From contig BOKF01000015.1 in NCBI GenBank assembly GCA_016860845.1, forward strand, positions 62,001 through 126,000: 64,000 bases of DNA, in the 5' to 3' direction. Position numbers and translations under genes: made by a program. Shown one piece after another: positions 19,935 through 30,600 of this stretch; within the stretch, counting starts at the first letter, position 1, and the number at the start of each line of letters is the position of its first letter. The notes under the pieces are model-generated. The model searched no databases and was not told the DNA's origin. It saw only the letters and a list, made by a program, of their open reading frames with translations. Origin of the DNA: Chloroflexota bacterium. GTDB lineage: Bacteria; Chloroflexota; Anaerolineae; 4572-78; J111.

Positions 19935-20660
19935 ATGTCTGTTGTTACTCTGACAATTAATGATGAAATGGTCAGCGCCCGGCAAGACCAGTCGCTGTTG
20001 GAAGTAATTAAAGAGCATGGGAACCACATTCCCACCCTTTGCCATTTGGAGGGGTTGAGCGAGCGTGGTAGTTGCCGCTTGTGTATGGTCGAATGGCCTG
20101 ATGGGCGTGGCGGTGCTCGGTTAGTGGCCGCCTGTGTGACCCCAGTGCAGGAAGGTATGGTTATTTATACCCATACCGAACGGCTGGTTAAGTACCGGCA
20201 GATGATCATGGAACTATTTTTGGCTGAACGTAATCACGTTTGCGCAGTTTGCGTGATGAATGGGCATTGTGAACTGCAATGGCAGGCGGCTGTACTGGGG
20301 GTGGACCATGTCCGGTACGATTACCTCCATCCTGATTTACCGATGGATGCCAGCCATGAGCGCTTTGTTCTGGACCATAATCGCTGCATTCTCTGCACCC
20401 GCTGTGTACGAGTTTGTGATGAGGTCGAAGGCGCACATACCTGGGATGTCATGGGCCGGGGCGTCGAGAGCCGGGTTATTGCCGACCTGAACCAGGCCTG
20501 GGGCACCAGCCAAAGCTGCACCAGTTGCGGCAAGTGCGTGCAAGTTTGCCCCACCGGCGCTTTGACCAAGAAGGGTGTTACAGTGGCCGAGATGGAGAAG
20601 AAACCTGATTTTCTGGGCTGGATATTGACTGGCCGGGAAAAGAAAGAGTGGAACTGGTGA
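19935..20660 (+). CDS. hoxU: Diaphorase ferredoxin-type subunit HoxU
   Basis: Iron-sulfur subunit of 241 residues that passes electrons between HoxF/E and HoxY. Ligands for four cluster sites are visible: plant-type [2Fe-2S] at Cys36, Cys47, Cys50, Cys67; a His-Cys3 site around His101, Cys103, Cys106, Cys112; and two [4Fe-4S] sites at Cys151/154/157/161 and Cys195/198/201/205. It equals the N-terminal part of NuoG. The ATG at 19935 is chosen over two in-frame GTG codons because GGAGGT is six bases upstream. Confidence 0.93.
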   Translation: MSVVTLTINDEMVSARQDQSLLEVIKEHGNHIPTLCHLEGLSERGSCRLCMVEWPDGRGGARLVAACVTPVQEGMVIYTHTERLVKYRQMIMELFLAERNHVCAVCVMNGHCELQWQAAVLGVDHVRYDYLHPDLPMDASHERFVLDHNRCILCTRCVRVCDEVEGAHTWDVMGRGVESRVIADLNQAWGTSQSCTSCGKCVQVCPTGALTKKGVTVAEMEKKPDFLGWILTGREKKEWNW

Positions 20661-20709
20661 TGAGTTGCCAATTATCAATTGTTAATCATTGGGTTGAAGG
20701 GAAAATCTT

Positions 20710-21264
20710 ATGACAGCGAAAAAAAATGGCAAAATCCGGCTGGCAACCGCTTGGTTGGGCGGCTGTTCGGGCTGCCACATGAGTTTTCTGGATTTAGGGG
20801 AAAAGTTGATTGACCTGGCTGGAGCGGTGGAGTTGGTGTACAGCCCCATTGCCGATGCCAAAGAATTTCCGCACAAAGTGGATGTAGCCCTGGTCGAAGG
20901 GGCTGTGGCCAATGTAGATCACCTGGAATTGGCTCACTATATTCGCGAACGCAGCCGGAAAGTAGTTAGCTTTGGCGACTGCGCTGTGACCGGCAATGTC
21001 ACCAGCCTGCGTAACACCTTGCAAGTAGACGATCTATTGACCCAGGTTTATCAGGCAGGGCCAGGTCAGGTGCCGCGCGGGGGTGAAGCCGATAAGGTTA
21101 TGCCGGCGCTCCTGCCCCGCGTCTTGCCGCTTCACCAGGTCATTGAAGTAGATGCTTACATTCCCGGCTGCCCGCCCGACCCGGATCGCATCTGGGCGGC
21201 GGTAGAGGCGCTGCTGGCAAATGAGCCGGTGGCCTTGCCTGAAACTATGCGGAAATTCGGATAA
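20710..21264 (+). CDS. hoxY: [NiFe] hydrogenase small subunit HoxY
   Basis: Small subunit of 184 residues carrying the proximal [4Fe-4S] cluster. Ligands are Cys19 and Cys22 (GGCSGC), Cys91 (GDCAV) and Cys154 (PGCPPDP). It has no twin-arginine signal and no extra ferredoxin domain, as expected for a cytoplasmic group 3-type enzyme. It lies directly before hoxH; the gap between them contains a perfect 22-bp palindrome. Confidence 0.94.
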   Translation: MTAKKNGKIRLATAWLGGCSGCHMSFLDLGEKLIDLAGAVELVYSPIADAKEFPHKVDVALVEGAVANVDHLELAHYIRERSRKVVSFGDCAVTGNVTSLRNTLQVDDLLTQVYQAGPGQVPRGGEADKVMPALLPRVLPLHQVIEVDAYIPGCPPDPDRIWAAVEALLANEPVALPETMRKFG

Positions 21265-21286
21265 AAACGTTGAACGTTCAACGTTT
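21265..21286. repeat. Perfect 22-bp palindrome between hoxY and hoxH
   Basis: The half AAACGTTGAAC is followed with no spacer by its exact reverse complement GTTCAACGTTT, so the site contains three ACGTT cores. It begins at the base after the hoxY stop codon and ends 23 bases before hoxH, upstream of its GGAGG. It could be a protein-binding site, or an mRNA structure adjusting hoxH translation. Confidence 0.6.
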
Positions 21287-21309
21287 AACCTGTTGGAGGA
21301 ATAATTATT

Positions 21310-22740
<1,431 letters not shown>

Positions 22741-22745
22741 TAAAA

Positions 22746-22778
22746 AGGCAGGTCAGGTTGCTGCAGCCTGACCTGCCT
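22746..22778 (+). repeat. Intercistronic stem-loop hoxH-protease
   Basis: A perfect 12-bp stem, AGGCAGGTCAGG / CCTGACCTGCCT, with a nine-base loop begins six bases after the hoxH stop and ends nine bases before the protease ATG. There is no T-run. The position would occlude ribosome access to the protease gene and may hold its expression below that of hoxH. Confidence 0.65.
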
Positions 22779-22787
22779 GAGTGTTGT

Positions 22788-23267
22788 ATGATTTTGCTTA
22801 TTAGTTATGGTAACGATTTGCGCCGGGACGATGGGGCTGGCCTTGTTTTGGCCGACCTAATCGAACAATCTTGGCGCATTCATCAGGTAGCGGTTAAACG
22901 ATTATCCGTTCACCAACTGTTACCGGAATTGGCCGAGGAAATAGCCAGGCCAGAGGTCTCTGCCGTAGTTTTTGTGGATGCCAGGGCTGTGATGGCAGGG
23001 GAAGTTAATCCCCGCGTGCGGGTGGAGTCTCTCAGTATTGATACCCAGTCACCCAGCTTGGGGCATCACCTGGACCCGACTACCTTACTGGCCTATGCCG
23101 ATTGGCTTTATGCCGGGCGGCCTCCAGCTTGGCTGGTAACAGTTCCGGGGGCAGATTTTGGTTATGGTGAGGGTTTAAGCGAGATGGTTCAACAGGCATT
23201 GGCAGCGGCCCAAGCTTTGCCGCTTGAGCTGCTGGCCAAATTGCCAATACTTGGCCTTGAGAGTTGA
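22788..23267 (+). CDS. Hydrogenase maturation protease (HoxW/HyaD-like)
   Basis: Nickel-dependent endopeptidase of 159 residues expected to trim the C-terminal peptide of HoxH. ISYGNDLRRDDGAG holds the first conserved acidic ligand and FVDA the second; DPTTLLAYADWL and VPGADFGYGEGLS match the later part of the family. The ATG at 22788 places the GYGN-type motif at the usual N-terminal position; a TTG at 22737 would read through the hairpin. The motif has Ser-Tyr-Gly-Asn where GxGN is usual. The weak start context and preceding hairpin suggest low expression. Confidence 0.82.
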   Translation: MILLISYGNDLRRDDGAGLVLADLIEQSWRIHQVAVKRLSVHQLLPELAEEIARPEVSAVVFVDARAVMAGEVNPRVRVESLSIDTQSPSLGHHLDPTTLLAYADWLYAGRPPAWLVTVPGADFGYGEGLSEMVQQALAAAQALPLELLAKLPILGLES

Positions 23268-23273
23268 GGGTTT

Positions 23274-23657
23274 ATGCATCTGCAAGAGATTATAACTTTA
23301 ACTGACGCCCAATTTTTATTATCTGATCCAGCCAAGTTTCACAGTCAGTCTGCCCTTAAACAAGAGGTCCAAACAGGCTTTGGCGCAGACTTAATGAGCG
23401 ATGTGTTAGTTTATAATGTGGCTCAGGGGCTACTCATCACCGGCTTAATTAATCCTCAAATCGTACGGACAGCGGAGATGGCGGATGCCGCCGCTATTTT
23501 AGTCGTGCGCGGCAAAACGCCCTTGTCGGAAACGATTGAGGTAGCTCAACGGGTAGGTATTCCCCTCATTGGCACGCGACTTACTATGTTTGAAGCATGC
23601 GGCCGGTTATATGCGGCCGGCCTTAGAGCCGCTCCCCGGCACGATGAGGTGGATTGA
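23274..23657 (+). CDS. DRTGG-domain protein
   Basis: A 127-residue protein resembling the stand-alone DRTGG domain: it has the GFGADLMSDVLVY and GLLITGLINPQIVRTAEMAD stretches and a C-terminal GIPLIGTRLTMFEACGRLY. Such domains occur in regulatory proteins and are recurrent neighbours of electron-bifurcating [FeFe] hydrogenase genes; their ligand is not established here. It follows the protease gene by six bases and belongs to operon 1. A second DRTGG protein lies two genes on, so the two may form a heteromer. Confidence 0.7.
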   Translation: MHLQEIITLTDAQFLLSDPAKFHSQSALKQEVQTGFGADLMSDVLVYNVAQGLLITGLINPQIVRTAEMADAAAILVVRGKTPLSETIEVAQRVGIPLIGTRLTMFEACGRLYAAGLRAAPRHDEVD

Positions 23658-23769
23658 GATTAGCCAGGTGATGCGGCAAAGGGGTAACTCTGGCCGCGTT
23701 TTGTTTTTGGTGGGATGGAAAGACAGGTTTAAACGCACCTGACCGGATGAAAGGGCATAGATCGGTTCG

Positions 23770-24777
23770 ATGGAGAATAGAGAGACAGAACGGCGTGTCC
23801 GGCGTGATAGAGTTATAACGGATGGGGCTGCAGGGCTGATTACGCGGGTCGAAGAACTGGCCTACGAGTTAAAAATCGAAGAGGTTATGACTCGTGATGT
23901 GAAGATGGTGACGCCCACGACGATGATGGAGGAAGTGCTGGACCTGTTTCGGGAGGCACGTATCTCCGGTGCGCCGGTAATCGCAGAAGGAGAACTGGTT
24001 GGAATTATCAGCATCGAGGATTTGATTCGGGCCTTGCGGGATATGGGCCGGGGCGAACTCAAAGCAACGGTAGACCGTTACATGAGCACGAAAGTGGTTA
24101 CGATTCGATCATCTGATCCGATTGTCGAGGCTTTGAAACTATTTGCCCAAACAAGATTTGGCCGATTGGTTGTAGTTAATGAAGCCGGCCAATTAGTTGG
24201 AATCATCACTAAAGGTGATGTGACGAGAGGTTTGCTGGGTGCGCTCCAGTTCGATTACCAGGCCGAAGAAGTCCGCCGCTATCGGGCTAGCCACTTATTT
24301 GAGGATATCATTTCGGATCGAACCAGCTTAATTTTGCGCTATCAAATTAGACCCAGGGATTTTACGCATGGCGGCACAGCTTCCAGCCATATCAAACGCG
24401 CTTTGCTCCGCCTGGGCGCTAATCCACAAATTGCCCGGCGCTGCGGTATTGCCATTTATGAAGCCGAAATGAATTTAATTATCCACACCACTGATGGGGG
24501 TGAAGTACGCATCGAAATTGAACCCTACCAAATTTTGATGGAAACAGTTGATACTGGGCCGGGTATAGCAGATACTGAATTAGCCATGAAACCTGGCTTC
24601 TCGACTGCTCCGCCGGAAATCCGGGAATTAGGTTTTGGGGCCGGAATGGGGTTGAAGAATATTCAGCGGTGTGTCAATGAGTTGGTCTTGGAGTCAAAAC
24701 TAGGTCAGGGTACCCGATTGCAAATGAAGATCTATCTCCAGCCTGAGGAAACCTTTAGCGAGGGAGGCCAAGCCTAA
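23770..24777 (+). CDS. CBS-pair plus HATPase (anti-sigma/kinase-like) protein
   Basis: A 335-residue regulatory protein. Residues about 35-155 form two CBS domains (MTRDVKMVTPTTMMEEVL and YMSTKVVTIRSSDPIVEAL), which bind adenine nucleotides in many proteins. Residues about 190-325 form a Bergerat-fold ATPase with an N box (YEAEMNLIIHT), DTGPGIAD and GFGAGMGLKNI, but no phosphoacceptor histidine domain, as in serine-kinase/anti-sigma-type proteins. This architecture recurs in gene sets around [FeFe] hydrogenases. It is likely to sense energy state and act on a partner within this island; the partner is unknown. Confidence 0.78.
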   Translation: MENRETERRVRRDRVITDGAAGLITRVEELAYELKIEEVMTRDVKMVTPTTMMEEVLDLFREARISGAPVIAEGELVGIISIEDLIRALRDMGRGELKATVDRYMSTKVVTIRSSDPIVEALKLFAQTRFGRLVVVNEAGQLVGIITKGDVTRGLLGALQFDYQAEEVRRYRASHLFEDIISDRTSLILRYQIRPRDFTHGGTASSHIKRALLRLGANPQIARRCGIAIYEAEMNLIIHTTDGGEVRIEIEPYQILMETVDTGPGIADTELAMKPGFSTAPPEIRELGFGAGMGLKNIQRCVNELVLESKLGQGTRLQMKIYLQPEETFSEGGQA

Positions 24778-24812
24778 CCCGGTAGTTTTATTTACAAAGA
24801 GGTAAAACAGAT

Positions 24813-25169
24813 ATGACTCTGCAAGAAATTATTGACAAGCTAAATCTAACAGTCTTGACCGAAGCCAAAGATTATAGTCAGATCACCCCCACTGGCGGTT
24901 ATGCGGCGGATTTATTGAGTTGCGTTATGGCGGGCGCTCAGCGGAGAGCAGTTTGGGTAACATTGCAGGCGCATTTGAATATTGTGGCGGTGGCTGCCTT
25001 GCTGGATTTAAGCGCCATTATCATCACCGAAGGAGCCAAACCCGAAGCAGATACGATAGCCAAAGCTAATGAAGAATCGGTTATCCTCCTTAGTAGCGAT
25101 AAACCTACCTATTATGTGGTGGGCAAGTTGTGGGAGTTGGGGCTAAAAAATGGGAACAGTAGCCAATAA
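24813..25169 (+). CDS. DRTGG-domain-like protein, second copy
   Basis: A 118-residue protein related to the DRTGG family, with TPTGGYAADLLSCVMAGAQRR and AALLDLSAIIITEGAKP. It is shorter than the first copy and only distantly similar to it. AAAGAGGT precedes the ATG. Its place between the CBS-ATPase and the PHP protein repeats an order common in [FeFe] hydrogenase regulatory gene sets. Function unknown. Confidence 0.65.
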   Translation: MTLQEIIDKLNLTVLTEAKDYSQITPTGGYAADLLSCVMAGAQRRAVWVTLQAHLNIVAVAALLDLSAIIITEGAKPEADTIAKANEESVILLSSDKPTYYVVGKLWELGLKNGNSSQ

Positions 25170-25228
25170 ACCGGGAAAGAAGACGCCCTGCTTACTGTCT
25201 ATGATATGATCTTACCCCTTGGAATTTT

Positions 25229-25999
25229 GTGGAAGAGGTAACGAGGACGCTAAAAACATATATTGCTGATTTCCATGTTCATACAGTGGTCTCGCCCTGC
25301 GCCGAGGTAGAGATGATTCCCCCACTCATTGTCGAGGAGGCTCTGACCAGGGGCATTAATTTGATTGCGATCACCGACCACAATTCCAGCGCAAATGTAG
25401 CTGTAGTGCAGCAGGCAGCCAAAGGTACGGGCTTGACTGTCTTACCTGGGATGGAGCTGCAGACGCGCGAGGAAGTTCACCTGCTGTGCCTGTTTGATAC
25501 GTTGGACCAATTAGCAGCCTGGCAGACTTTGGTGACTGCTCATCTGCCGCCTTTGCAAAATAATATTGAATATTTTGGTGAGCAATTTGTCGTAGATGCA
25601 ACCGGCGAGTTCGTTCGTCGGGAAACGCAACTCCTGTTAACCTCAGCCGACATCTCCCTGGAAGAGGCGGTAGCAGAGGTGTTAAAAATGAATGGCCTGC
25701 CCATTCCTGCTCATGTTAACCGCCCCGCTTTCAGCTTAATCGCCAATTTGGGATTTGTCCCCCCTGGCGTTCCCTTCGCTGCCCTTGAAATATCCCGCCA
25801 CCTTACCCCGGCGCAAGCCTGTGAGAAGTTTCCCCAACTCCAACATTTTCCCCTCATTCAAAATGGAGATGTCCATCGTCTTAGTGAATTTCTAGGTGCA
25901 AATGTATGCCGTCTGGCTGCTCCCACCCTGGCTGAACTTCGGTTAGCTCTGAGACAAGAGGAGGGGCGATCGCTGGTTATTCGCTCTGCGATTTGCTAA
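25229..25999 (+). CDS. PHP-domain metal-dependent phosphoesterase
   Basis: A 256-residue protein of the PHP superfamily, likely a phosphoesterase with a multi-metal site. Metal motifs are visible in order: DFHVH near the N-terminus, ITDHNS, the PGMELQTREEVHLL stretch, AHVNRP and NGDVHR. It has no polymerase or other extra domain. The start is a GTG at 25229; no good ribosome site is seen, so the start is uncertain. It closes operon 1 and is another family typical of [FeFe] hydrogenase neighbourhoods. Its substrate is not evident. Confidence 0.75.
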   Translation: MEEVTRTLKTYIADFHVHTVVSPCAEVEMIPPLIVEEALTRGINLIAITDHNSSANVAVVQQAAKGTGLTVLPGMELQTREEVHLLCLFDTLDQLAAWQTLVTAHLPPLQNNIEYFGEQFVVDATGEFVRRETQLLLTSADISLEEAVAEVLKMNGLPIPAHVNRPAFSLIANLGFVPPGVPFAALEISRHLTPAQACEKFPQLQHFPLIQNGDVHRLSEFLGANVCRLAAPTLAELRLALRQEEGRSLVIRSAIC

Positions 26000-26054
26000 A
26001 TCCTAAAGGTTATAAGGGTTTTGAATATAAGCTGACAATCATCTTGACTTTCCA

Positions 26055-26073
26055 TGACAAATGTCACGTGACA
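26055..26073 (+). promoter_or_regulatory. Double palindrome upstream of operon 2
   Basis: TGACAAATGTCA (26055-26066) overlaps the perfect TGTCACGTGACA (26062-26073). The first reads as ATGA-N6-TCAC, the same pattern as at hoxE and hypA. Its centre lies near -75 from the start predicted for the adjacent promoter, a plausible upstream activator position. Confidence 0.5.
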
Positions 26074-26085
26074 GGCTTTACTTTG

Positions 26086-26129
26086 TTGTGATAAACTTCA
26101 CAATAGACTTTTTAGACAATTAATATAAC
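26086..26129 (+). promoter_or_regulatory. Class II CRP/FNR-type promoter of hydrogenase operon 2
   Basis: TTGTGA-TAAACT-TCACAA (26086-26103) is a perfect match to the TTGTGA-N6-TCACAA palindrome used by CRP-superfamily regulators. A -10-like TATAAC lies at 26124-26129. With its first base at -12, transcription would start at 26136 and the palindrome centre is exactly -41.5, the class II activator position. No -35 is needed. The leader is about 14 bases to the ATG at 26150. Confidence 0.65.
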
Positions 26130-26149
26130 TCTTCCTATTGGAGCTGCTA

Positions 26150-26653
26150 ATGATCAAGGTTCTTGAAAACATTGCCAATACAGATCCATTAATGATCTCC
26201 GAACAGCGCGCCATTATTGATCGAGTTCTGGCCGAGAATAAAAATCTACGTGGCGCAACAATGGTAGTGCTGAATGAACTCCAAAGCCAGATTGGATTTA
26301 TTTCCGTACCGATGCAGGGTTACGTGGCCCAGAAATTACGGGTCCCCATGAGTGAGATCAATGGGGTTGTTTCGTTTTACTCATTCTTTACGACCACTCC
26401 CAGGGGTAAGCATACCGTTAAGTTCTGTCTGGGCACCGCTTGCTATGTCGGGGGAGCGCCCGGATTGATCGAAAAAACCAAGCAGATTATTGGGGTTGAT
26501 CCCGGCGAAACGACCGAAGATGGCTCAATAACGGTGGAGGTGTGTCGTTGTATCGGGGCCTGCAGCCAAGCTCCCACCATGGTTATTGATAAGGATATGT
26601 ACGGCCGCATGCACCCTAATAAATTGCCGCAAATTCTAAATAAGTACCAATAA
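26150..26653 (+). CDS. NuoE-like [2Fe-2S] diaphorase subunit, operon 2
   Basis: A 167-residue NuoE/HydC-type protein. Cluster ligands are Cys93 and Cys98 (CLGTAC) and Cys134 and Cys138 (CRCIGAC). It is related to HoxE but lacks the charged N-terminal extension. The ATG at 26150 has GGAG six bases upstream; the TTG at 26138 overlaps that ribosome site. It begins the set NuoE, GHKL ATPase, [2Fe-2S] protein, NuoF-GltD, the order seen in bifurcating [FeFe] hydrogenase operons before hydA. Confidence 0.9.
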   Translation: MIKVLENIANTDPLMISEQRAIIDRVLAENKNLRGATMVVLNELQSQIGFISVPMQGYVAQKLRVPMSEINGVVSFYSFFTTTPRGKHTVKFCLGTACYVGGAPGLIEKTKQIIGVDPGETTEDGSITVEVCRCIGACSQAPTMVIDKDMYGRMHPNKLPQILNKYQ

Positions 26654-26670
26654 CAAGTAGGTGATGTAGA

Positions 26671-27273
26671 TTGAGAGAACTAGCTCTGCATCTACTGGAT
26701 ATAACCGAAAATGGAGTGACGGCTGGGGCAAGCCTAATCGTAATCACGGTTGAAGAGGACTTACTAAACGATCGCCTCAAAATAGTTGTTGAGGACGATG
26801 GGAGGGGGATGGATGAACAACTGCTGGCGCGAATCACTGACCCCTTTGTAACCAGCCGAACGACCCGCAAAGTTGGTCTAGGCCTACCTCTTCTTAAAGC
26901 TGCCGCAGAAGCCTGCCAGGGACAATTACTCATTACCTCTAAGCCGGGCCAGGGTACACGTTTAGAAGTCGAGTTTCAACGAAGCCATATTGACCGCATG
27001 CCTCTCGGCGACCTGGTGGAAACCTGGTTGATCCTCATCGTCGGTTTTCCAAAAGTACACTGGGTGTTTCATTACCAGGCCAAAATTCAAACAGGTCAGG
27101 CTGATGTACAATTTACCTTTGACGATGAACCTATAAAACGAGAGTTGGAAGAAGTACCATTAACTGAACCTTCAATTTTGGCCTTCCTCAGAGAGTTATT
27201 GGAAGAAGGTGTCAGGAGGGTACAACATGCCATCACTCAAAGTGAAGTAAATCCTTTAATCTTACCCAACTGA
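26671..27273 (+). CDS. GHKL-type ATPase (HATPase_c) protein
   Basis: A 200-residue protein with a Bergerat-fold nucleotide site: LHLLDITENGVTAGAS (N box), VEDDGRGMDEQ (G1) and GLGLPLLKAAAE (G2). It lacks a phosphoacceptor domain, so it is not a classical sensor kinase. The C-terminal 80 residues are not recognised. Starting TTG at 26671 follows AGGTGAT. Proteins beginning RELxLHxLDIxEN are regular members of HydABC-type gene sets; their role is unproven. Confidence 0.75.
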   Translation: MRELALHLLDITENGVTAGASLIVITVEEDLLNDRLKIVVEDDGRGMDEQLLARITDPFVTSRTTRKVGLGLPLLKAAAEACQGQLLITSKPGQGTRLEVEFQRSHIDRMPLGDLVETWLILIVGFPKVHWVFHYQAKIQTGQADVQFTFDDEPIKRELEEVPLTEPSILAFLRELLEEGVRRVQHAITQSEVNPLILPN

Positions 27274-27294
27274 TGATCTGAAGGAGATAACGCA

Positions 27295-27663
27295 ATGACT
27301 CAAGTCAAATCACTGGAAGAACTGAAGCGGCTAAAAGAAGCGGCGCTCGAAAAGCGTAAGGCCAAAGTTACTACCGGACAGGCTCATATTGTTGTTGGTA
27401 TGGGAACCTGCGGAATCGCTGCTGGAGCCAGAGAGACAATGAAAGCCATCCTTGATTTTATCGAGGAGGAAAAATTGAGCGATGTCATAGTTACCCAAAC
27501 GGGCTGCATTGGGCTGTGCGAATGGGAGCCTATTGTTGAGGTGACAAGTGGGGGTAGTCCCAAAGTTATTTATGGCAAAGTCTCAGCGGAGAAAGCCAGA
27601 GAGATCATGAAGAAACATGTTATGGCCGGCATGACTGTCTCTGAACTTGTAATACCGGCTTAA
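27295..27663 (+). CDS. Thioredoxin-like [2Fe-2S] ferredoxin-domain protein
   Basis: A 122-residue electron carrier-like protein corresponding to the detached N-terminal domain of HydB/HoxF. GMGTCGIAAGARE holds Cys39 and TGCIGLCEWEP holds Cys71 and Cys75; this family form commonly shows only these cysteines. A strong AAGGAGAT precedes the ATG. Since the adjacent NuoF-GltD protein has lost one cysteine of its own N-terminal cluster, this separate protein could supply the function. That is inference. Confidence 0.8.
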   Translation: MTQVKSLEELKRLKEAALEKRKAKVTTGQAHIVVGMGTCGIAAGARETMKAILDFIEEEKLSDVIVTQTGCIGLCEWEPIVEVTSGGSPKVIYGKVSAEKAREIMKKHVMAGMTVSELVIPA

Positions 27664-27694
27664 ACTAAAGATATCCAACAACAAGGGACATGCG

Positions 27695-30600
27695 ATGAAG
27701 TATTACAGATCTCACATCTTGGTTTGCGTTGACCCTGAGTGTTTGACCAAAGGCGCCCATGCCATCCGCCATGCTCTGGAAAAGGAACTGGCAGCTCAGG
27801 GATTGAATGAGGAAATTCAGGTTCTTGAAACCTCACGCCTCGGCGGGTGCGCCAGCGGCCCGGAGATCATGGTCTATCCCGACGAGGTTCATTATTCCGG
27901 GTTAACTGTTGATGACATCCCCCATCTGGTAAAAGAGCATTTTCTAAAAGGACGCGTTGTTGACAAACTATTTGCTCCCTTGCAAGAGCAACTTGATGAG
28001 GAATTAGGGCCACCCAAACCTAAAGAGGTACGGGTGGTTCTGCGCAACTGTGGCCAGATTGACCCGGAGAACATCGAGGATTACATTGCCGAAGATGGCT
28101 ACCAGGCCCTGGGTAAAGCCTTGAGCACTATGACCCCGGAGCAGGTTATCGAGGAGATTTTGGCCTCTGGTTTGAGAGGCCGGGGGGGCGCAGGTTTCCC
28201 CACCGGCAAAAAATGGCAGTTTTGCCGGAATGCGCCAGGTAGTCCCAAATACCTCATCTGTAACGCCGACGAAGGAGACCCTGGAGCCTTCATGAATCGA
28301 CGGGTGCTCGAAGGGGATCCTCATTCGGTCATTGAGGGCATGATTATTGCGGCTTATGCTATCGGGTCCAGCCAGGGCTATATCTATTGCCGGGCGGAAT
28401 ATCCGGTGGCCGTGCGGACGCTGAATATCGCCATCAAGCAGGCACGAGCCTTTGGCTTGCTGGGGGAGAACATTCTCGGCAGCGGTTTTTCTTTTGACCT
28501 GGAAGTGCGGATGGGGGCCGGAGCTTTTGTCTGCGGCGAGGAAACTGCCTTAATGGCTTCAATTGAGGGTAAACGGGGTGAGCCACGTCCGCGTCCTCCC
28601 TTCCCGGCCGTGCAGGGCTTATGGGGCAAGCCGACTAACATCAATAATGTTGAGACTTACGCCAATGTACCGCAAATTATTTTACGTGGGCCGGCATGGT
28701 TTGCCAGCATGGGCACCGAGAAAAGTAAGGGTACCAAAACTTTTGCCATTGCCGGGGATGTGAAATATAGCGGCCTGATTGAGGTGCCGCTCGGTATCAC
28801 CCTGCGCGAGGTCATTTATGATGTTGGGGGGGGAATTAAAGACGATAAGCGTTTCAAGGCGGTGCAGACCGGCGGCCCGATGGGGGGCTGTCTCCCGGTC
28901 GAATATCTAAACATGGCGGTGGATTACGAGTCTTTAACCGCAGCCGGCTCCATTATGGGGTCGGGTGGCATGATTGTGATGGATGAAGACACCTGCATGG
29001 TAGATATTGCCCGCTTCTTTATGGAATTTACCCAGGATGAGAGTTGTGGTAAGTGTACCCCCTGCCGGGTTGGCACCAAGCGCATCCTGGAAATTCTGGA
29101 GCGTATCTGCGCCGGCCAGGGAAAAGATGGCGATATCGAAACGTTAGAGATGCTCTGCCGGCAAATTAAGAGCACCAGTCTCTGCGGTCTGGGGCAGGGT
29201 GCGCCCAATCCTGTTGAAAGTACCTTAAAACATTTTCGGGCTGAATATGAAGCGCACATTTATGAAAAGCGCTGCCCGGCCGGAGTTTGCCAAACACTGG
29301 TGCGAGCGCCCTGTGTTAATGAATGTCCGGCGGGAGTAGACAGTCCGGCTTATCTGGCTTTGGTGACGCAGGGACGCTATACGGAAGGTCTGGCGATCCA
29401 TCGGGAGGCTAACCCCTTTGCTCTGGTCTGCGGTCGAGTCTGTCCGGCTTTCTGTGAACACAAATGCCGGCGGGGGCGAGTTGACCAGCCCATCGCCATT
29501 CGGCTGGTCAAGCGGTTTATGGCCGACCGATTTTACGCCGAGGAATGGACACCAACGCGATTGGCCCCACCCAAGGATAAAAAGATAGCGGTGGTCGGGG
29601 CTGGGCCGGCCGGTCTGACTGCTGCGCTGGACCTTAGCCGGCAGGGTTATTCCGTCACCATCTTCGAGAAAATGCTTCAGCCCGGCGGTATGATGACTTA
29701 CGGCATACCCTCCTACCGCCTGCCGCGCGAACCGCTCTTTGCCGAGATTAATCACATCCGTCGAGCGGGGGTGGACATTCGCTGTAACCAGGAATTGGGA
29801 CGTGATTTTACCCTTGAGACGCTCAAAGAGGATGGTTATGCGGCGACCATCCTGGCCTTGGGAGCGCACAAAAGCCAGCGCCTGGCTATTCCCGGTGAGG
29901 ATAAAATGGGGGTTTATCACGGCGTCAAGTTCCTGCGGGATATTGCCATGAACCGGTCGCCCAATGTGGACGGCCAGCGGGTGGTGATCGTCGGCGGGGG
30001 TGATGTGGCGATCGACTCGGCCCGCTCAGCTTGGCGGCTGGGAGCGGCAGAAGTGCATGTGGTTTACCGGCGTGAAGAGGCGGATATGCCGGCCCACCGT
30101 GAGGAGATCGAGGCAGCTAAAGAAGAAGGGGTCCAATTCCACTTCCTAACCAACCCCATGGCGGTTCTCGGCTATGCTACAGTGACCGGTATCCGCCTGC
30201 AACGCCAAACTTTGGGCGAGTTTGATAGCAGTGGTCGGCGACGGCCCAAACTCATCGCCCGCTCCGAGTTCGACCTGGCTTGTGACATCATTATTCCGGC
30301 CATTGGCCAAACAACCGATTTTGACTGGATGCAGGACAACAGCATCGAGACGGTGCGAGTGTCTACTTTTAAGGTTGGTCAAGCTCTGGAGACGACCCTG
30401 CCCAGTGTCTTTGCTGCGGGTGATGCGGTGTTAGGGCCGGCATCGGTTATTCATGCGGTGGCGCAGGGCCATAAGGTTGCTTTGTCGGTGGAGCAGTGGT
30501 TGACGACCGGCAAGTTGGAACGAACCGTTTACAAATCGAGGCGGCACGATATTCCACTGTATGTCAATATGGCAAATTACGCTCATTCTCTCCGCCCCGT

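Noticed and set aside
26671..27273. Classical sensor histidine kinase
   Set aside because: Only the ATPase fold is present, with no phosphoacceptor His domain, membrane segment or adjacent response regulator.
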